Of a stretch of DNA of 64,000 nt, positions 1 to 7,851 are shown piece after piece. The stretch comes from CAZICM01 sp964537685. GTDB lineage: Bacteria > Myxococcota_A > Polyangia > Polyangiales > Polyangiaceae. Under the pieces are notes generated by a model. That model had not been told where the DNA came from, searched no databases, and saw only the letters and a program-made list of their open reading frames with translations. How positions within the stretch are numbered: position 1 is the first letter of the stretch; every line of letters starts with the position of its first letter. The position numbers and the translations under genes were made by a program. Location: the NCBI GenBank assembly GCA_964537685.1, contig CAZICM010000015.1:62001-126000 (forward strand), given 5' to 3'.

Positions 1-459
1 CGCGGTGCATGCCGAGTCTTGATCGGCCTTGTAGATGAATTTCACGTTGGCCGCGGCTTCCCAAGCTCCCGTGGCGGCCTTCATCGCATTGACCATCTTG
101 GTGTGGTTCGCGCCGAAGCCCGTGCTCACGCAGTACGTGAGATTCAGCTTCTTGGTGTCGTCCCACTTCACATCGACGCCGCCGGACTGATGAATCGCAA
201 GCGCGTCTTTCTGAACGTTGCGCAAATAGAAATCCATCAGTTCGCGCTCATCGACAATGGGTGTATCGCCGTTGACGATCCAGACACCCGTGTCGGCTTC
301 TTGGTAGGCCTGAGCCTTGAACTCGTCGTAAGTCATGCCGTGAACGGCCGTATTTTCCTCATCGGTTCCATCGCCGCCGCCGGCGGAGCAGCCCGGAATC
401 AAGAGGGCGCCAAGCAAAAAGGGAGCGCAGAGGGCGAAAGCATGACGAAGTGTGGGCAT
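1..459 (-). CDS. Matrixin-like zinc protease lipoprotein, C-terminus cut by window edge
   Basis: The 153 visible residues start at an ATG preceded by a good GGAGG ribosome site. They open with a lipoprotein signal (hydrophobic stretch, then IPGCS) and a Gly/Asp linker, followed by the segment HGMTYDEFKAQAYQ and then LNLTYCVSTGFG and AATGAWEAAANVKFIY. This layout resembles the secreted matrixin/M57-like zinc protease family common in Myxococcota. The HExxH zinc site would lie beyond the window edge, so catalysis cannot be confirmed. Likely exported and lipid-anchored; substrate unknown. Confidence 0.6.
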   Translation of the reverse strand, partial: MPTLRHAFALCAPFLLGALLIPGCSAGGGDGTDEENTAVHGMTYDEFKAQAYQEADTGVWIVNGDTPIVDERELMDFYLRNVQKDALAIHQSGGVDVKWDDTKKLNLTYCVSTGFGANHTKMVNAMKAATGAWEAAANVKFIYKADQDSACTA

Positions 460-708
460 AGCGAAATCCTCCGAGTCAAAAGCCAAAAAAATCGATCTAA
501 AACTGCGTGAGAGACCGCATTGAAACGCGGCGCGGACGATTTCGTCCATGGCGTTTGGTGCGCGCTTCCAAGCTCAAAAGACTGCGAAATGCATGGGTCA
601 AAAATCTCCTAACCGCATGAAATCGATGTTGGTTTAAAACGATTTATTTGCCGCGGCGGCACGATGGTATTGACGGCGGACCCATGAGCCCGATAGGGTA
701 AGCACAAC

Positions 709-978
709 ATGGTGCGTGTTGTCTTCACTCCGCATTTGGAAAGGCATGTGCAAATCGCCTCCCGAGAGGTCGCCGGCGCCACGGTAAAAGAGGTTCTTGA
801 AGCGGCGTTTACCGCGAATAACAAGGCCCGGCCGTATATTCTCGACGATCAGGGAGCCGTCCGTAAACACATCGCCATTTTCGTAAACGGAACCCTGCTG
901 AACGACCGCACCCATCTATCCGATCCCGTGCCGCCGGGTGGAGAGGTGTATGTCATGCAGGCGCTGTCGGGAGGCTGA
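709..978 (+). CDS. MoaD/ThiS-family small sulfur-carrier-like protein
   Basis: An 89-residue ubiquitin-fold protein. The C-terminus ends in ALSGG, the diglycine tail that MoaD and ThiS proteins use for adenylation and thiocarboxylation. The segment VFVNG-like (IAIFVNGTLL) followed by DPVPPGGEVYVMQAL is the usual last half of the fold. The stop codon lies one base before the TTG start of the downstream BNR-propeller gene, so the two are very likely co-translated. No molybdopterin or thiamin genes are nearby, so it is probably a specialised carrier rather than the housekeeping one. Confidence 0.8.
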   Translation: MVRVVFTPHLERHVQIASREVAGATVKEVLEAAFTANNKARPYILDDQGAVRKHIAIFVNGTLLNDRTHLSDPVPPGGEVYVMQALSGG

Positions 979-979
979 A

Positions 980-2083
980 TTGGAAAAGCGTGTGTTGGTT
1001 GGGAGCCGCAAGGGGCTATTTATTTTAGAAAAAGCCGGGAACGCTTGGGCCATAGCCCATAGCCATTTTATCGGCGTTCCTGTCACTGCGGTTGTTTTTG
1101 ATCACCGCGATAACCGTATTTATGCGGCGGTTGGGCATGGCCACTTTGGGGCAAAGCTTCACGCTTCTGGGGATTCAGGCAAAAGCTTCGAAGAAATAAC
1201 GGCGCCGAAGTATCCCGAAAAACCCGAGGGCCTCGAGGATATCGAACCGATGCGCAAGGTGCCAATCCCATGGAATGTGGAGCAGATGTGGACGCTGGAG
1301 ATCGGCGGGAAGGATGAGCGTGGAACACTGTGGTGCGGCACGATTCCCGGCGGGCTTTTCTATTCAAATGACGCGGGAAACTCATGGAAACTCATTGAAT
1401 CGCTTTGGCTTCATCCAAAACGAAAGGAATGGTTTGGAGGCGGATATGATTATCCCGGCATTCATTCCATTTGTGTAGATCCCCGAAATGAAAAGCGTGT
1501 ATTGGTGGGTATATCCTGCGGCGGCGCGTGGCTGACAGAAGACGGCGGGGAAAGCTGGACATGCCGGGCCCAGGGCATGTACGGGGCCTATATGCCGCCC
1601 GAAAAGAAATACGATATGTATATTCAAGATCCTCATCGTATTGCCCAGTGCGCGGCGCATCCCGATATATATTGGGCGCAGCATCACAACGCGGTATTCC
1701 GCACGGACGACGGCGCGCTGTTATGGAACGACGTAACGAACGCAAAGCCTTCGAATTTCGGTTTTGCGGTGGCGGCGCATCCGGCCGATCCAAAGACGGC
1801 GTGGTTTGTGCCCGCGGCGGCGGATGCGTGCCGCGTGCCCGTGGATGCGAAGCTGGTCGTGTCGAGAACGAGGGACGGCGGGGAAAGTTTTGATGTGCTG
1901 CCTGTATGTGCCGGGACGTCTTACGATTTAATTTACCGGCATGCATTGGATGTGGATGCGTCGGGCAATTGCTTGGTGATTGGCTCGACAACAGGCGGAT
2001 TGTGGATTTCCGAGGATCAGGGCGATCATTGGACAGAGCTGAATGCGCGCCTGCCGCCCGTGTATTGCGTCCGCTGGTTCTAG
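980..2083 (+). CDS. BNR/sialidase-like beta-propeller (exo-sialidase/VPS10-type fold)
   Basis: A 367-residue cytoplasmic propeller with no signal peptide. I place the start at TTG 980, just after the MoaD-like stop; this gives an N-terminus MEKRVLVGSRKGLFIL that begins directly with the first blade. Asp-box-like repeats of the S-x-D-x-G-x-x-W type are visible (SNDAGNSWKL, TEDGGESWTC, SEDQGDHWTE), together with ICVDPRNEKRVLVG and FAVAAHPADPKTAW blade edges. Similar propellers are often encoded beside MoaD/ThiS proteins, so a shared job is likely but undefined. The stop codon overlaps the stop of the convergent gene. Confidence 0.75.
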   Translation: MEKRVLVGSRKGLFILEKAGNAWAIAHSHFIGVPVTAVVFDHRDNRIYAAVGHGHFGAKLHASGDSGKSFEEITAPKYPEKPEGLEDIEPMRKVPIPWNVEQMWTLEIGGKDERGTLWCGTIPGGLFYSNDAGNSWKLIESLWLHPKRKEWFGGGYDYPGIHSICVDPRNEKRVLVGISCGGAWLTEDGGESWTCRAQGMYGAYMPPEKKYDMYIQDPHRIAQCAAHPDIYWAQHHNAVFRTDDGALLWNDVTNAKPSNFGFAVAAHPADPKTAWFVPAAADACRVPVDAKLVVSRTRDGGESFDVLPVCAGTSYDLIYRHALDVDASGNCLVIGSTTGGLWISEDQGDHWTELNARLPPVYCVRWF

Positions 2084-3192
2084 GGTTTATAAATTCTCAC
2101 ACAGCGTGTCAATCCGGTTGAATTGGTTGTTTGAGTCGCCGTGATACCCGTCACGAATTGAACGCCGAAAGCATCGGTCTTTGCCGGGTCCAGTTCGGGC
2201 GTGGCCGACCAATAAAATCCGGCCTTGGTGGCTCCGAATACGCTTGTATTGATCACCGGAGAAGCGGCCGCCGTATCATCGACAAGCGAATGCAATTCTT
2301 TAATGCTGGGCATGCGCCAATCGGATTGGCCTCCTAAATTGAGATTTTCGCAATACGATAGAGCGCTTGGCCAATCCATTTCATTGACGGGCAATGCGGT
2401 GCGCTGCCATTCGAGCCCTGTGATTTGATCGACCACGCCGTCCGAAGTTTTCATGAAAGCGCCTGCGAATTCCGGTCCGCGAACACAGCGCGCGTAGTTG
2501 AGCAGGCTGTCGCTCAAAAAATTGGCCGCGCCCGTCGAAGCATTCACAAACCAATGGGTATTGGCCGGATTGCCGACCGCGTATGGCGTGCGGGTCCACG
2601 AGGGGCCGGCATTGGCAAACAGCGGTGAAAGCGCGGGATTGTTAAGACCGTGATCCGTCAATGAAGTCAATTCAAGCCGGCTGGGCAGGCGATAATCATC
2701 GAATCCGCCGAGGCTCAGGTTATCGCAATAGGTTTGCGCGTCTTTGGCGGCGTAGGCGCCCATTAAATTCTTTTGCCACATTAAACCCGTAATGGGATCG
2801 GTAACCAATTCCGCATTGTCTACATATACAGGCGTATTGATTTCGTAATTGCCATCTTGGCCGTAGCCGGCTTCTCCCGCCTTGGGACAAGGCAGTGGCA
2901 TAGCGCCCAGAGAACAGACCGCCGTGGCTGAATCGGGGAATTTCCCGGGCGTTCCAAGCGGAATCACTTCACCGCCGGAGCCTCCTGTTCCCGCGCCGCC
3001 CGCGGCCATTGTTCCGCCCGCGCCGCCTGTGGCCATTGTTCCGCCCGCGCCGCCCGCGGCCATTGTTCCGCCCGCGCCGCCCGACGACGAAGCGCCGTTT
3101 GAACCTTGGCTTTCGCCGTCTCCACAAGCCCCGCAAAGAAAAAGAAGCGCCCCGAAAATAAAGTTTGAGCTCCAACGAGCAATTGCATTCAT
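2080..3192 (-). CDS. Lipoprotein with two DUF1566 (Lcl C-terminal) domains
   Basis: A 370-residue surface lipoprotein. The signal ends in FLCGAC, followed by a Gly/Ala/Met linker built from repeats of GGAGGTMAA. Two DUF1566 domains follow: one with DPITGLMWQKN and DDYRLPSRLELTSL (about 130-240), one with DQITGLEWQRT and SDWRMPSIKELHSL (about 250-370). DUF1566 has a C-type-lectin-like fold and is common in surface adhesin-like proteins. The linker is encoded by an in-frame 27-bp tandem repeat, so its length may vary between strains. The stop codon interlocks with the stop of the convergent BNR gene through CTAG. Confidence 0.8.
   Translation of the reverse strand: MNAIARWSSNFIFGALLFLCGACGDGESQGSNGASSSGGAGGTMAAGGAGGTMATGGAGGTMAAGGAGTGGSGGEVIPLGTPGKFPDSATAVCSLGAMPLPCPKAGEAGYGQDGNYEINTPVYVDNAELVTDPITGLMWQKNLMGAYAAKDAQTYCDNLSLGGFDDYRLPSRLELTSLTDHGLNNPALSPLFANAGPSWTRTPYAVGNPANTHWFVNASTGAANFLSDSLLNYARCVRGPEFAGAFMKTSDGVVDQITGLEWQRTALPVNEMDWPSALSYCENLNLGGQSDWRMPSIKELHSLVDDTAAASPVINTSVFGATKAGFYWSATPELDPAKTDAFGVQFVTGITATQTTNSTGLTRCVRIYKP
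3004..3084 (+). repeat. 27-bp tandem repeat, three copies
   Basis: Three consecutive near-identical 27-bp units begin at 3004, 3031 and 3058, each opening with GGCCATTGTTCCGCC. On the minus strand they encode the GGAGGTMAA linker of the DUF1566 lipoprotein. The unit length is a multiple of three, so copy-number change would keep the frame. Confidence 0.9.
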
Positions 3193-3328
3193 AAGCCCGA
3201 GACTACACCGTCGGCCTGCATGGAAACAGCATCAAAAGACCTCCGATACATGGGCATTCGCAGCCTACGGCGACGGGTAAATAGAAAAATGGGGTGATAC
3301 TTTGGCCTTTGCATTGGAGGTCTTCTTT

Positions 3329-6184
3329 ATGCGAAAACTGTCGATTCTTGCTTCTGTTTCCGTGGTTTTGCTTGGCGCGCTCGCTTCGGGCGCAGGTTGT
3401 GTGCTTATCGTTGAAGACGATCCGCGCAATAACATTGTTACAAACACTCACACATCCAATGATATTGCCCTGCCGGGTCTTAAAGGCGCCGTCAGCGTCA
3501 CGGTCGATGATCGGGGAATGCCTCATATTTACGGCTCCACGACGCACGATGTTGTGATGGTTCAGGGCTATTTAATGGCCCGCGATAGATTTCCTCAAAT
3601 GGAGATTGTGCGCCGCCAGGTGACGGGCCGCTTAACGGAGTTTTTGGGGGCCGTTACGGTCGATCCATTGAATAGCGATATCTCGGCGAGGGCGCTTGGA
3701 TTTAAACGTGTTGCTGATAAAATCTATGATTCTTATGCGCCCGAGGATGAAGTGAAGGCGGCGCTCGATGCTTTCGCGGCTGGCATTAATATTTATATCC
3801 AGGAATTGCGCGATGGCAAATCGAAATTGCCCAAGGGTTCGGGCGTGATTGAGCTTCTGACGCAGGATAAAAGCCTGCTTGTAGACTGGACGCCCCAGGA
3901 TTCGATCGCAATTGGAAGGTATTTATCTTATACACTTTCGTATGATGGACCTGAAGAAGTCGATTTAACCCAAACCCGCAACGATGTGGCGATGATTTAT
4001 CCGCCCGGCGATGCGCGCGCGGGACTGTTTCAGGATTTTTGGGCCTTCGCTCCGGCGCGCAATGTATTTACGCAAAGCGGCTTCCCCAATGTGGGCATGG
4101 ATTCGGGCACCACCGCCGTGCTTTCGCCTTCCAAGCTGAATAAGCTAAAGCCTCAAAAAGTGAATGAAAAGGCCAATAAGCCTACATTCGTAGCCAATGC
4201 GGATGCATTGGCGAAGAGCAAAGAATTTTTAAGGGCCGCGACCAAACTGGCCGAAAAATTCGGCGATGAGACCCGGGGCTCAAACAATTGGATCGTATCT
4301 GGAAAGCATACGGCCAATGGAGCGCCGATTATAGCGAACGATCCGCATCTATCGCTGCCCAGCCCGCCGGTCTTTTGGTATTCGCATCTAAATACCAAAC
4401 AGGCTGGAGGCGATTTGGACGCGGCGGGTATTTCACTGGTGGGCGCGCCGGGCGTTATTTTGGGCTTTAACGATCGGATTGCCTGGGGTTCGACGACGGC
4501 CGGCCACGATGTGACCGATGCCTATGAAGAAACGATTACGGACGATCCCGTGGCCGGCACCTCGACCGTATTGTTTAAGGGGGAGCAGGTCGCCATCAAC
4601 AAGATCAAGGAAACCATTAAAGTCGCCAATTCAACCGATGTTGTGATTGAATTGGAAGAGGTTCCTCATCATGGGATTATTATTCCCATCGTTGAAAATG
4701 GGCAAGTTATTCCCAGGACCTCGAACAAGGCGATTTCGGTGCGGTGGACAGGCGATGCCGTATCCAATGAAATCGGGGCGTTTTTGGGGCTGAACAAAGC
4801 CAAGAATTTGGACGAAGCCAAAAAAGCGCTCGATTTATTTGAAGTAGGCGCCCAAAGCTTTGTGGTGGCCACGGCGGACGGCGATATTTTCTGGTCGACC
4901 CAATCGAAAATGCCTGTGCGCGACGCCAATGCAATGACCTACGATCCGGTCACGCAAACCGGCAATGCCCCGGCCTTTGTGCTTCCCGGCGATGGAACCT
5001 GCGAGTGGACCGGGTTTTTGGATGAGAAGTTTATTCCCCACGATGTCAATCCCGACAAGGGTTATATCGCGACCGCCAATAACGATTTAATCGGCACGAC
5101 CGAGGACGGCAATCCCTTCAACGATCCTCACTATGCGGCGTGGGGCAACGATTTGGGGCACCGCATCGCCCGCATTACCGAGCGTTTGGATGAATTGGTT
5201 CAAAAGGGCGGCATTACACCCGAGGATATGTCCGCGCTTCAGGGCGATCATCAATCGGCGCTTGGCAGGCTGCTTTCACCGGCCTTTGTCGAGGTGGCGA
5301 AGAAAGTCGCCGAGGAGAGAGCCGTGCCGGGTACGCATCCCGATCTTTCGGATGTGGTGGCCGGGGCGGCGGCGGCCGATTTGGATCTCTTGACGGATGC
5401 GGCGCTGAGGCTTGAAAAATGGTCGTTTGATGCGCACGCGGGCGTCGATATCGGCGACGGCGAGCCAGAGGCGGCTCAGATTGAAGACAGCATCGCCACG
5501 GCTTTCTTTAATGCCTCGATGATTCATGTCGTGGGGCTGGCCTTTGGCGATGAATCCGATGCAGTTGGCCACCGGCCGGGCAGCTCAAATATCGCGAAGG
5601 TGCTGCAATGGGCGATTTTGGAGCCGCAGAAATTGGCGACCTACGACGCGGTGAGCGGTGAAACGGTGCTTTGGGACAATGTGACGACCGATATGGTTAA
5701 AGAGACCAAGGCTCAATGCATTGCTCAAGGCATGCTGGCGGCGCTGGGCACGCTTAAAACCCAGCTCGGCGATGAAATTACGGCCTGGCGCTGGGGCAAG
5801 CTGCACACGGTGAAGCTCAATGCGATGGTGCCCGAGCTGATCGGCGAGAGCGACGCAACGATTCCCAAGCCCGGCGACGCGACCTTCCCCAATGGGTTCC
5901 CTCGCGGCGGCGATAATTATGGTATTGATGCATCTAACTTTGGCGTGTGGAATCCGAGCAAGTATTCCTATGGTTCGGGGCCTGTGCAGCGCTTGGTGGT
6001 TGAAATGACGGCGGAGGGGCCGAAGGCGTGGAATGCGCTTCCGGGCGGCCAGCATTACGATCCTGAAAGCGCGCATCATGCCGATGAAATGGAGCTTTGG
6101 CGCAGGAATCAAGCCAATCCGATTTATTTCACCGATGCCGATGTGAATGCGCACGTTGAATCGACGATAAAATTTATCCCATAA
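3329..6184 (+). CDS. Penicillin acylase family (Ntn hydrolase) lipoprotein-like amidase
   Basis: A 951-residue precursor. I choose ATG 3329 because GGAGG lies eight bases upstream and the resulting N-terminus is a signal peptide with a lipobox-like SGAGC. The motif GSNNW around residue 318 supplies the N-terminal serine that becomes the catalytic nucleophile after self-cleavage. IIANDPHLSLPSPPVFW and ATANNDLIGT are further family signatures. The family hydrolyses amide bonds of acylated small molecules such as beta-lactam side chains or acyl-homoserine lactones; the substrate here is unknown. Expected in the periplasm or at the outer membrane. It is longer than typical members (about 800 residues). 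Confidence 0.88.
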   Translation: MRKLSILASVSVVLLGALASGAGCVLIVEDDPRNNIVTNTHTSNDIALPGLKGAVSVTVDDRGMPHIYGSTTHDVVMVQGYLMARDRFPQMEIVRRQVTGRLTEFLGAVTVDPLNSDISARALGFKRVADKIYDSYAPEDEVKAALDAFAAGINIYIQELRDGKSKLPKGSGVIELLTQDKSLLVDWTPQDSIAIGRYLSYTLSYDGPEEVDLTQTRNDVAMIYPPGDARAGLFQDFWAFAPARNVFTQSGFPNVGMDSGTTAVLSPSKLNKLKPQKVNEKANKPTFVANADALAKSKEFLRAATKLAEKFGDETRGSNNWIVSGKHTANGAPIIANDPHLSLPSPPVFWYSHLNTKQAGGDLDAAGISLVGAPGVILGFNDRIAWGSTTAGHDVTDAYEETITDDPVAGTSTVLFKGEQVAINKIKETIKVANSTDVVIELEEVPHHGIIIPIVENGQVIPRTSNKAISVRWTGDAVSNEIGAFLGLNKAKNLDEAKKALDLFEVGAQSFVVATADGDIFWSTQSKMPVRDANAMTYDPVTQTGNAPAFVLPGDGTCEWTGFLDEKFIPHDVNPDKGYIATANNDLIGTTEDGNPFNDPHYAAWGNDLGHRIARITERLDELVQKGGITPEDMSALQGDHQSALGRLLSPAFVEVAKKVAEERAVPGTHPDLSDVVAGAAAADLDLLTDAALRLEKWSFDAHAGVDIGDGEPEAAQIEDSIATAFFNASMIHVVGLAFGDESDAVGHRPGSSNIAKVLQWAILEPQKLATYDAVSGETVLWDNVTTDMVKETKAQCIAQGMLAALGTLKTQLGDEITAWRWGKLHTVKLNAMVPELIGESDATIPKPGDATFPNGFPRGGDNYGIDASNFGVWNPSKYSYGSGPVQRLVVEMTAEGPKAWNALPGGQHYDPESAHHADEMELWRRNQANPIYFTDADVNAHVESTIKFIP

Positions 6185-6293
6185 TCGATTCAATTGATGA
6201 TTGATATCCCGCCCCCGCCGTGTTCGCACCCATGATGGTGTGACACGCTTTCAGATTGCAAATCCATTTCAGCGTACCTTAGACTCGATCCCC

Positions 6294-7205
6294 ATGGACC
6301 CCATGGATCGAGGGGATGCTGGTATCCGCGCCTCAGAGGCTGCGCTGCGCTTTTATTTAGGCTGCGCGGTGTGGGGCTATAAGGGCTGGAATGGAAGGCT
6401 ATTTCCCGAAAAAACAAAACCATCGGAGTGCCTTTCGCTATACAGCCGGCATTTTAAGGCGGTGGAAGGCAATACGACGTTCTACGGTGTTCCGGACCGG
6501 GAAACGGTGATGCGCTGGGCGCAGCAAACGCCGCGTGAATTTCGATTTTGCATGAAGCTGCCGCGTTTCATTACCCACCGGGGATTATTTGTGGATGTGC
6601 AGCGGGCGATCGCGGATGCGCATGCCTTTGTAGAGCTGATTCAAACGGGGCTGGATGGGCGTGCGGGGCCGTTTTTTCTTCAGTTGCCGCCTCAATTCGA
6701 TCCCTCGATGCTCGATGCGCTGCGGACATTTTTAGAAGCCTTTCCGAGGGACTCTGCGAGGCTTCTGGTGGAAGTGCGGCATCCCTTGTTTTTTCAGGCG
6801 CATCATCATGGGCGTTTGGTGGATCTGCTTATTCGATTTGGGGTTGGGCGGGTTCTTTTGGACAGCCGGCCCATGTATGAGGGCGAGGGTTATGCGCCGA
6901 TGCTGCTGGATCAAAAAAAGCCGAATTTGCCCTTGTTTGCCGAAGTGACGGCGGCCTTTTCGCTGGTGCGTTTTGTGAGCCATCCCGAGGCCGGAATCAA
7001 TCGCCCTTATTTTGAAGAGTGGACGGGGCTCTGCGCGGAGTTTCTCAAGCGGGGGACAGAAATATTTTTCTTCATGCATTGTCCAGAGGAGACTTTTTCG
7101 CCGGACAATGCGGCTCTTTTTCATCAGATGCTTATGCAGAGCGGGCTATCGGTGCACCCACTGCCCTGGAGCCGTCCGCAGCGGGATCAGTTAAGATTGT
7201 TTTGA
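6294..7205 (+). CDS. DUF72 domain protein (TIM-barrel-like)
   Basis: About 303 residues, cytoplasmic. Family signatures are FYLGCAVWGYKGWNGRLFP near the N-terminus, FKAVEGNTTFYG, FRFCMKLPRFITH and a central LLVEVRHPLFF. DUF72 proteins (YecE-like) adopt a TIM-barrel resembling endonuclease IV, but their biochemical role is unsettled. ATG 6294 and ATG 6303 are both possible starts; neither has a strong ribosome site. Downstream lies the LOG-family gene, separated by a likely promoter. Confidence 0.85.
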   Translation: MDPMDRGDAGIRASEAALRFYLGCAVWGYKGWNGRLFPEKTKPSECLSLYSRHFKAVEGNTTFYGVPDRETVMRWAQQTPREFRFCMKLPRFITHRGLFVDVQRAIADAHAFVELIQTGLDGRAGPFFLQLPPQFDPSMLDALRTFLEAFPRDSARLLVEVRHPLFFQAHHHGRLVDLLIRFGVGRVLLDSRPMYEGEGYAPMLLDQKKPNLPLFAEVTAAFSLVRFVSHPEAGINRPYFEEWTGLCAEFLKRGTEIFFFMHCPEETFSPDNAALFHQMLMQSGLSVHPLPWSRPQRDQLRLF

Positions 7206-7230
7206 GATGGGCTCCGTATTATTGTATACC
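7202..7230 (+). promoter_or_regulatory. Candidate sigma-70-type promoter for the LOG-family gene
   Basis: TTGAGA (7202-7207), a 17-base spacer and TATACC (7225-7230) give 5/6 and 4/6 matches to the consensus. The predicted start of transcription is about 20 bases before the coding start, and an AAAGGA ribosome site sits at 7240-7245. Seen by eye only. Confidence 0.4.
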
Positions 7231-7255
7231 CACTATATCAAAGGATTTTATTGCA

Positions 7256-7840
7256 ATGCGAACGTTTAGGAGAATTTGTGTGTATTGCGGTTCGACCGCG
7301 GGCCGGGATGTGCGGTATTTAGAGGCTGCGCGAGCCACGGGGGCATTTTTGGCGGGGCGGGGATTGGATGTGGTGTATGGGGGCGGGCGCGTGGGGATGA
7401 TGGGCGCCGTGGCGGATGGCGCGCTTGCCGCGGGCGGAAAAGTGATTGGCGTAATTCCCGAGAAATTAAGGGATAAAGAGCTGGCGCACGCGGGGCTGTC
7501 GGAGCTGTATGTGGTGGATAGCATGCATGCCCGCAAAACGATGATGGCGGCGATGTCCGATGGCTTTTGGGGGCTTCCCGGCGGTTTTGGGACCTTGGAG
7601 GAGGTGTTTGAAGTCACGACGTGGTCGCAATTGAATTATCACAAGAAGCCGGTGGGATTATTAAATATTAACGGATATTTTGACAAATTGATTGAATTTT
7701 TAAATCATGCGAGTTCGGAAGGATTTGTGCGGCCAGTGCACCGGCCATTGATTCAATCGGCGAAGGCGCCCGAGGTGCTTTTGGATTTAATGGCGCATGT
7801 CGATATTCCCGAGATGGGGCGGTGGATCGATAAGCCTTAA
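7256..7840 (+). CDS. LOG-family protein (TIGR00730), cytokinin-riboside-phosphate hydrolase-like
   Basis: A 194-residue Rossmann-fold protein. It carries the family start IRVYCGS-like (RRICVYCGST), a nucleotide-binding YGGGRVGMMG and the catalytic motif PGGFGTLEEVFEV. Characterised members hydrolyse nucleoside monophosphates (AMP or cytokinin riboside phosphates) to a free base and ribose phosphate. ATG 7256 is supported by AAAGGA ten bases upstream; the open frame continues further upstream into the DUF72 gene without family similarity. Confidence 0.9.
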   Translation: MRTFRRICVYCGSTAGRDVRYLEAARATGAFLAGRGLDVVYGGGRVGMMGAVADGALAAGGKVIGVIPEKLRDKELAHAGLSELYVVDSMHARKTMMAAMSDGFWGLPGGFGTLEEVFEVTTWSQLNYHKKPVGLLNINGYFDKLIEFLNHASSEGFVRPVHRPLIQSAKAPEVLLDLMAHVDIPEMGRWIDKP

Positions 7841-7851
7841 AATCGATCCAT

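Noticed and set aside
1392..1991. Minus-strand open frame opposite the BNR propeller
   Set aside because: Arg/Pro/Ser-rich product without a domain, while the plus-strand frame carries several Asp-box motifs.
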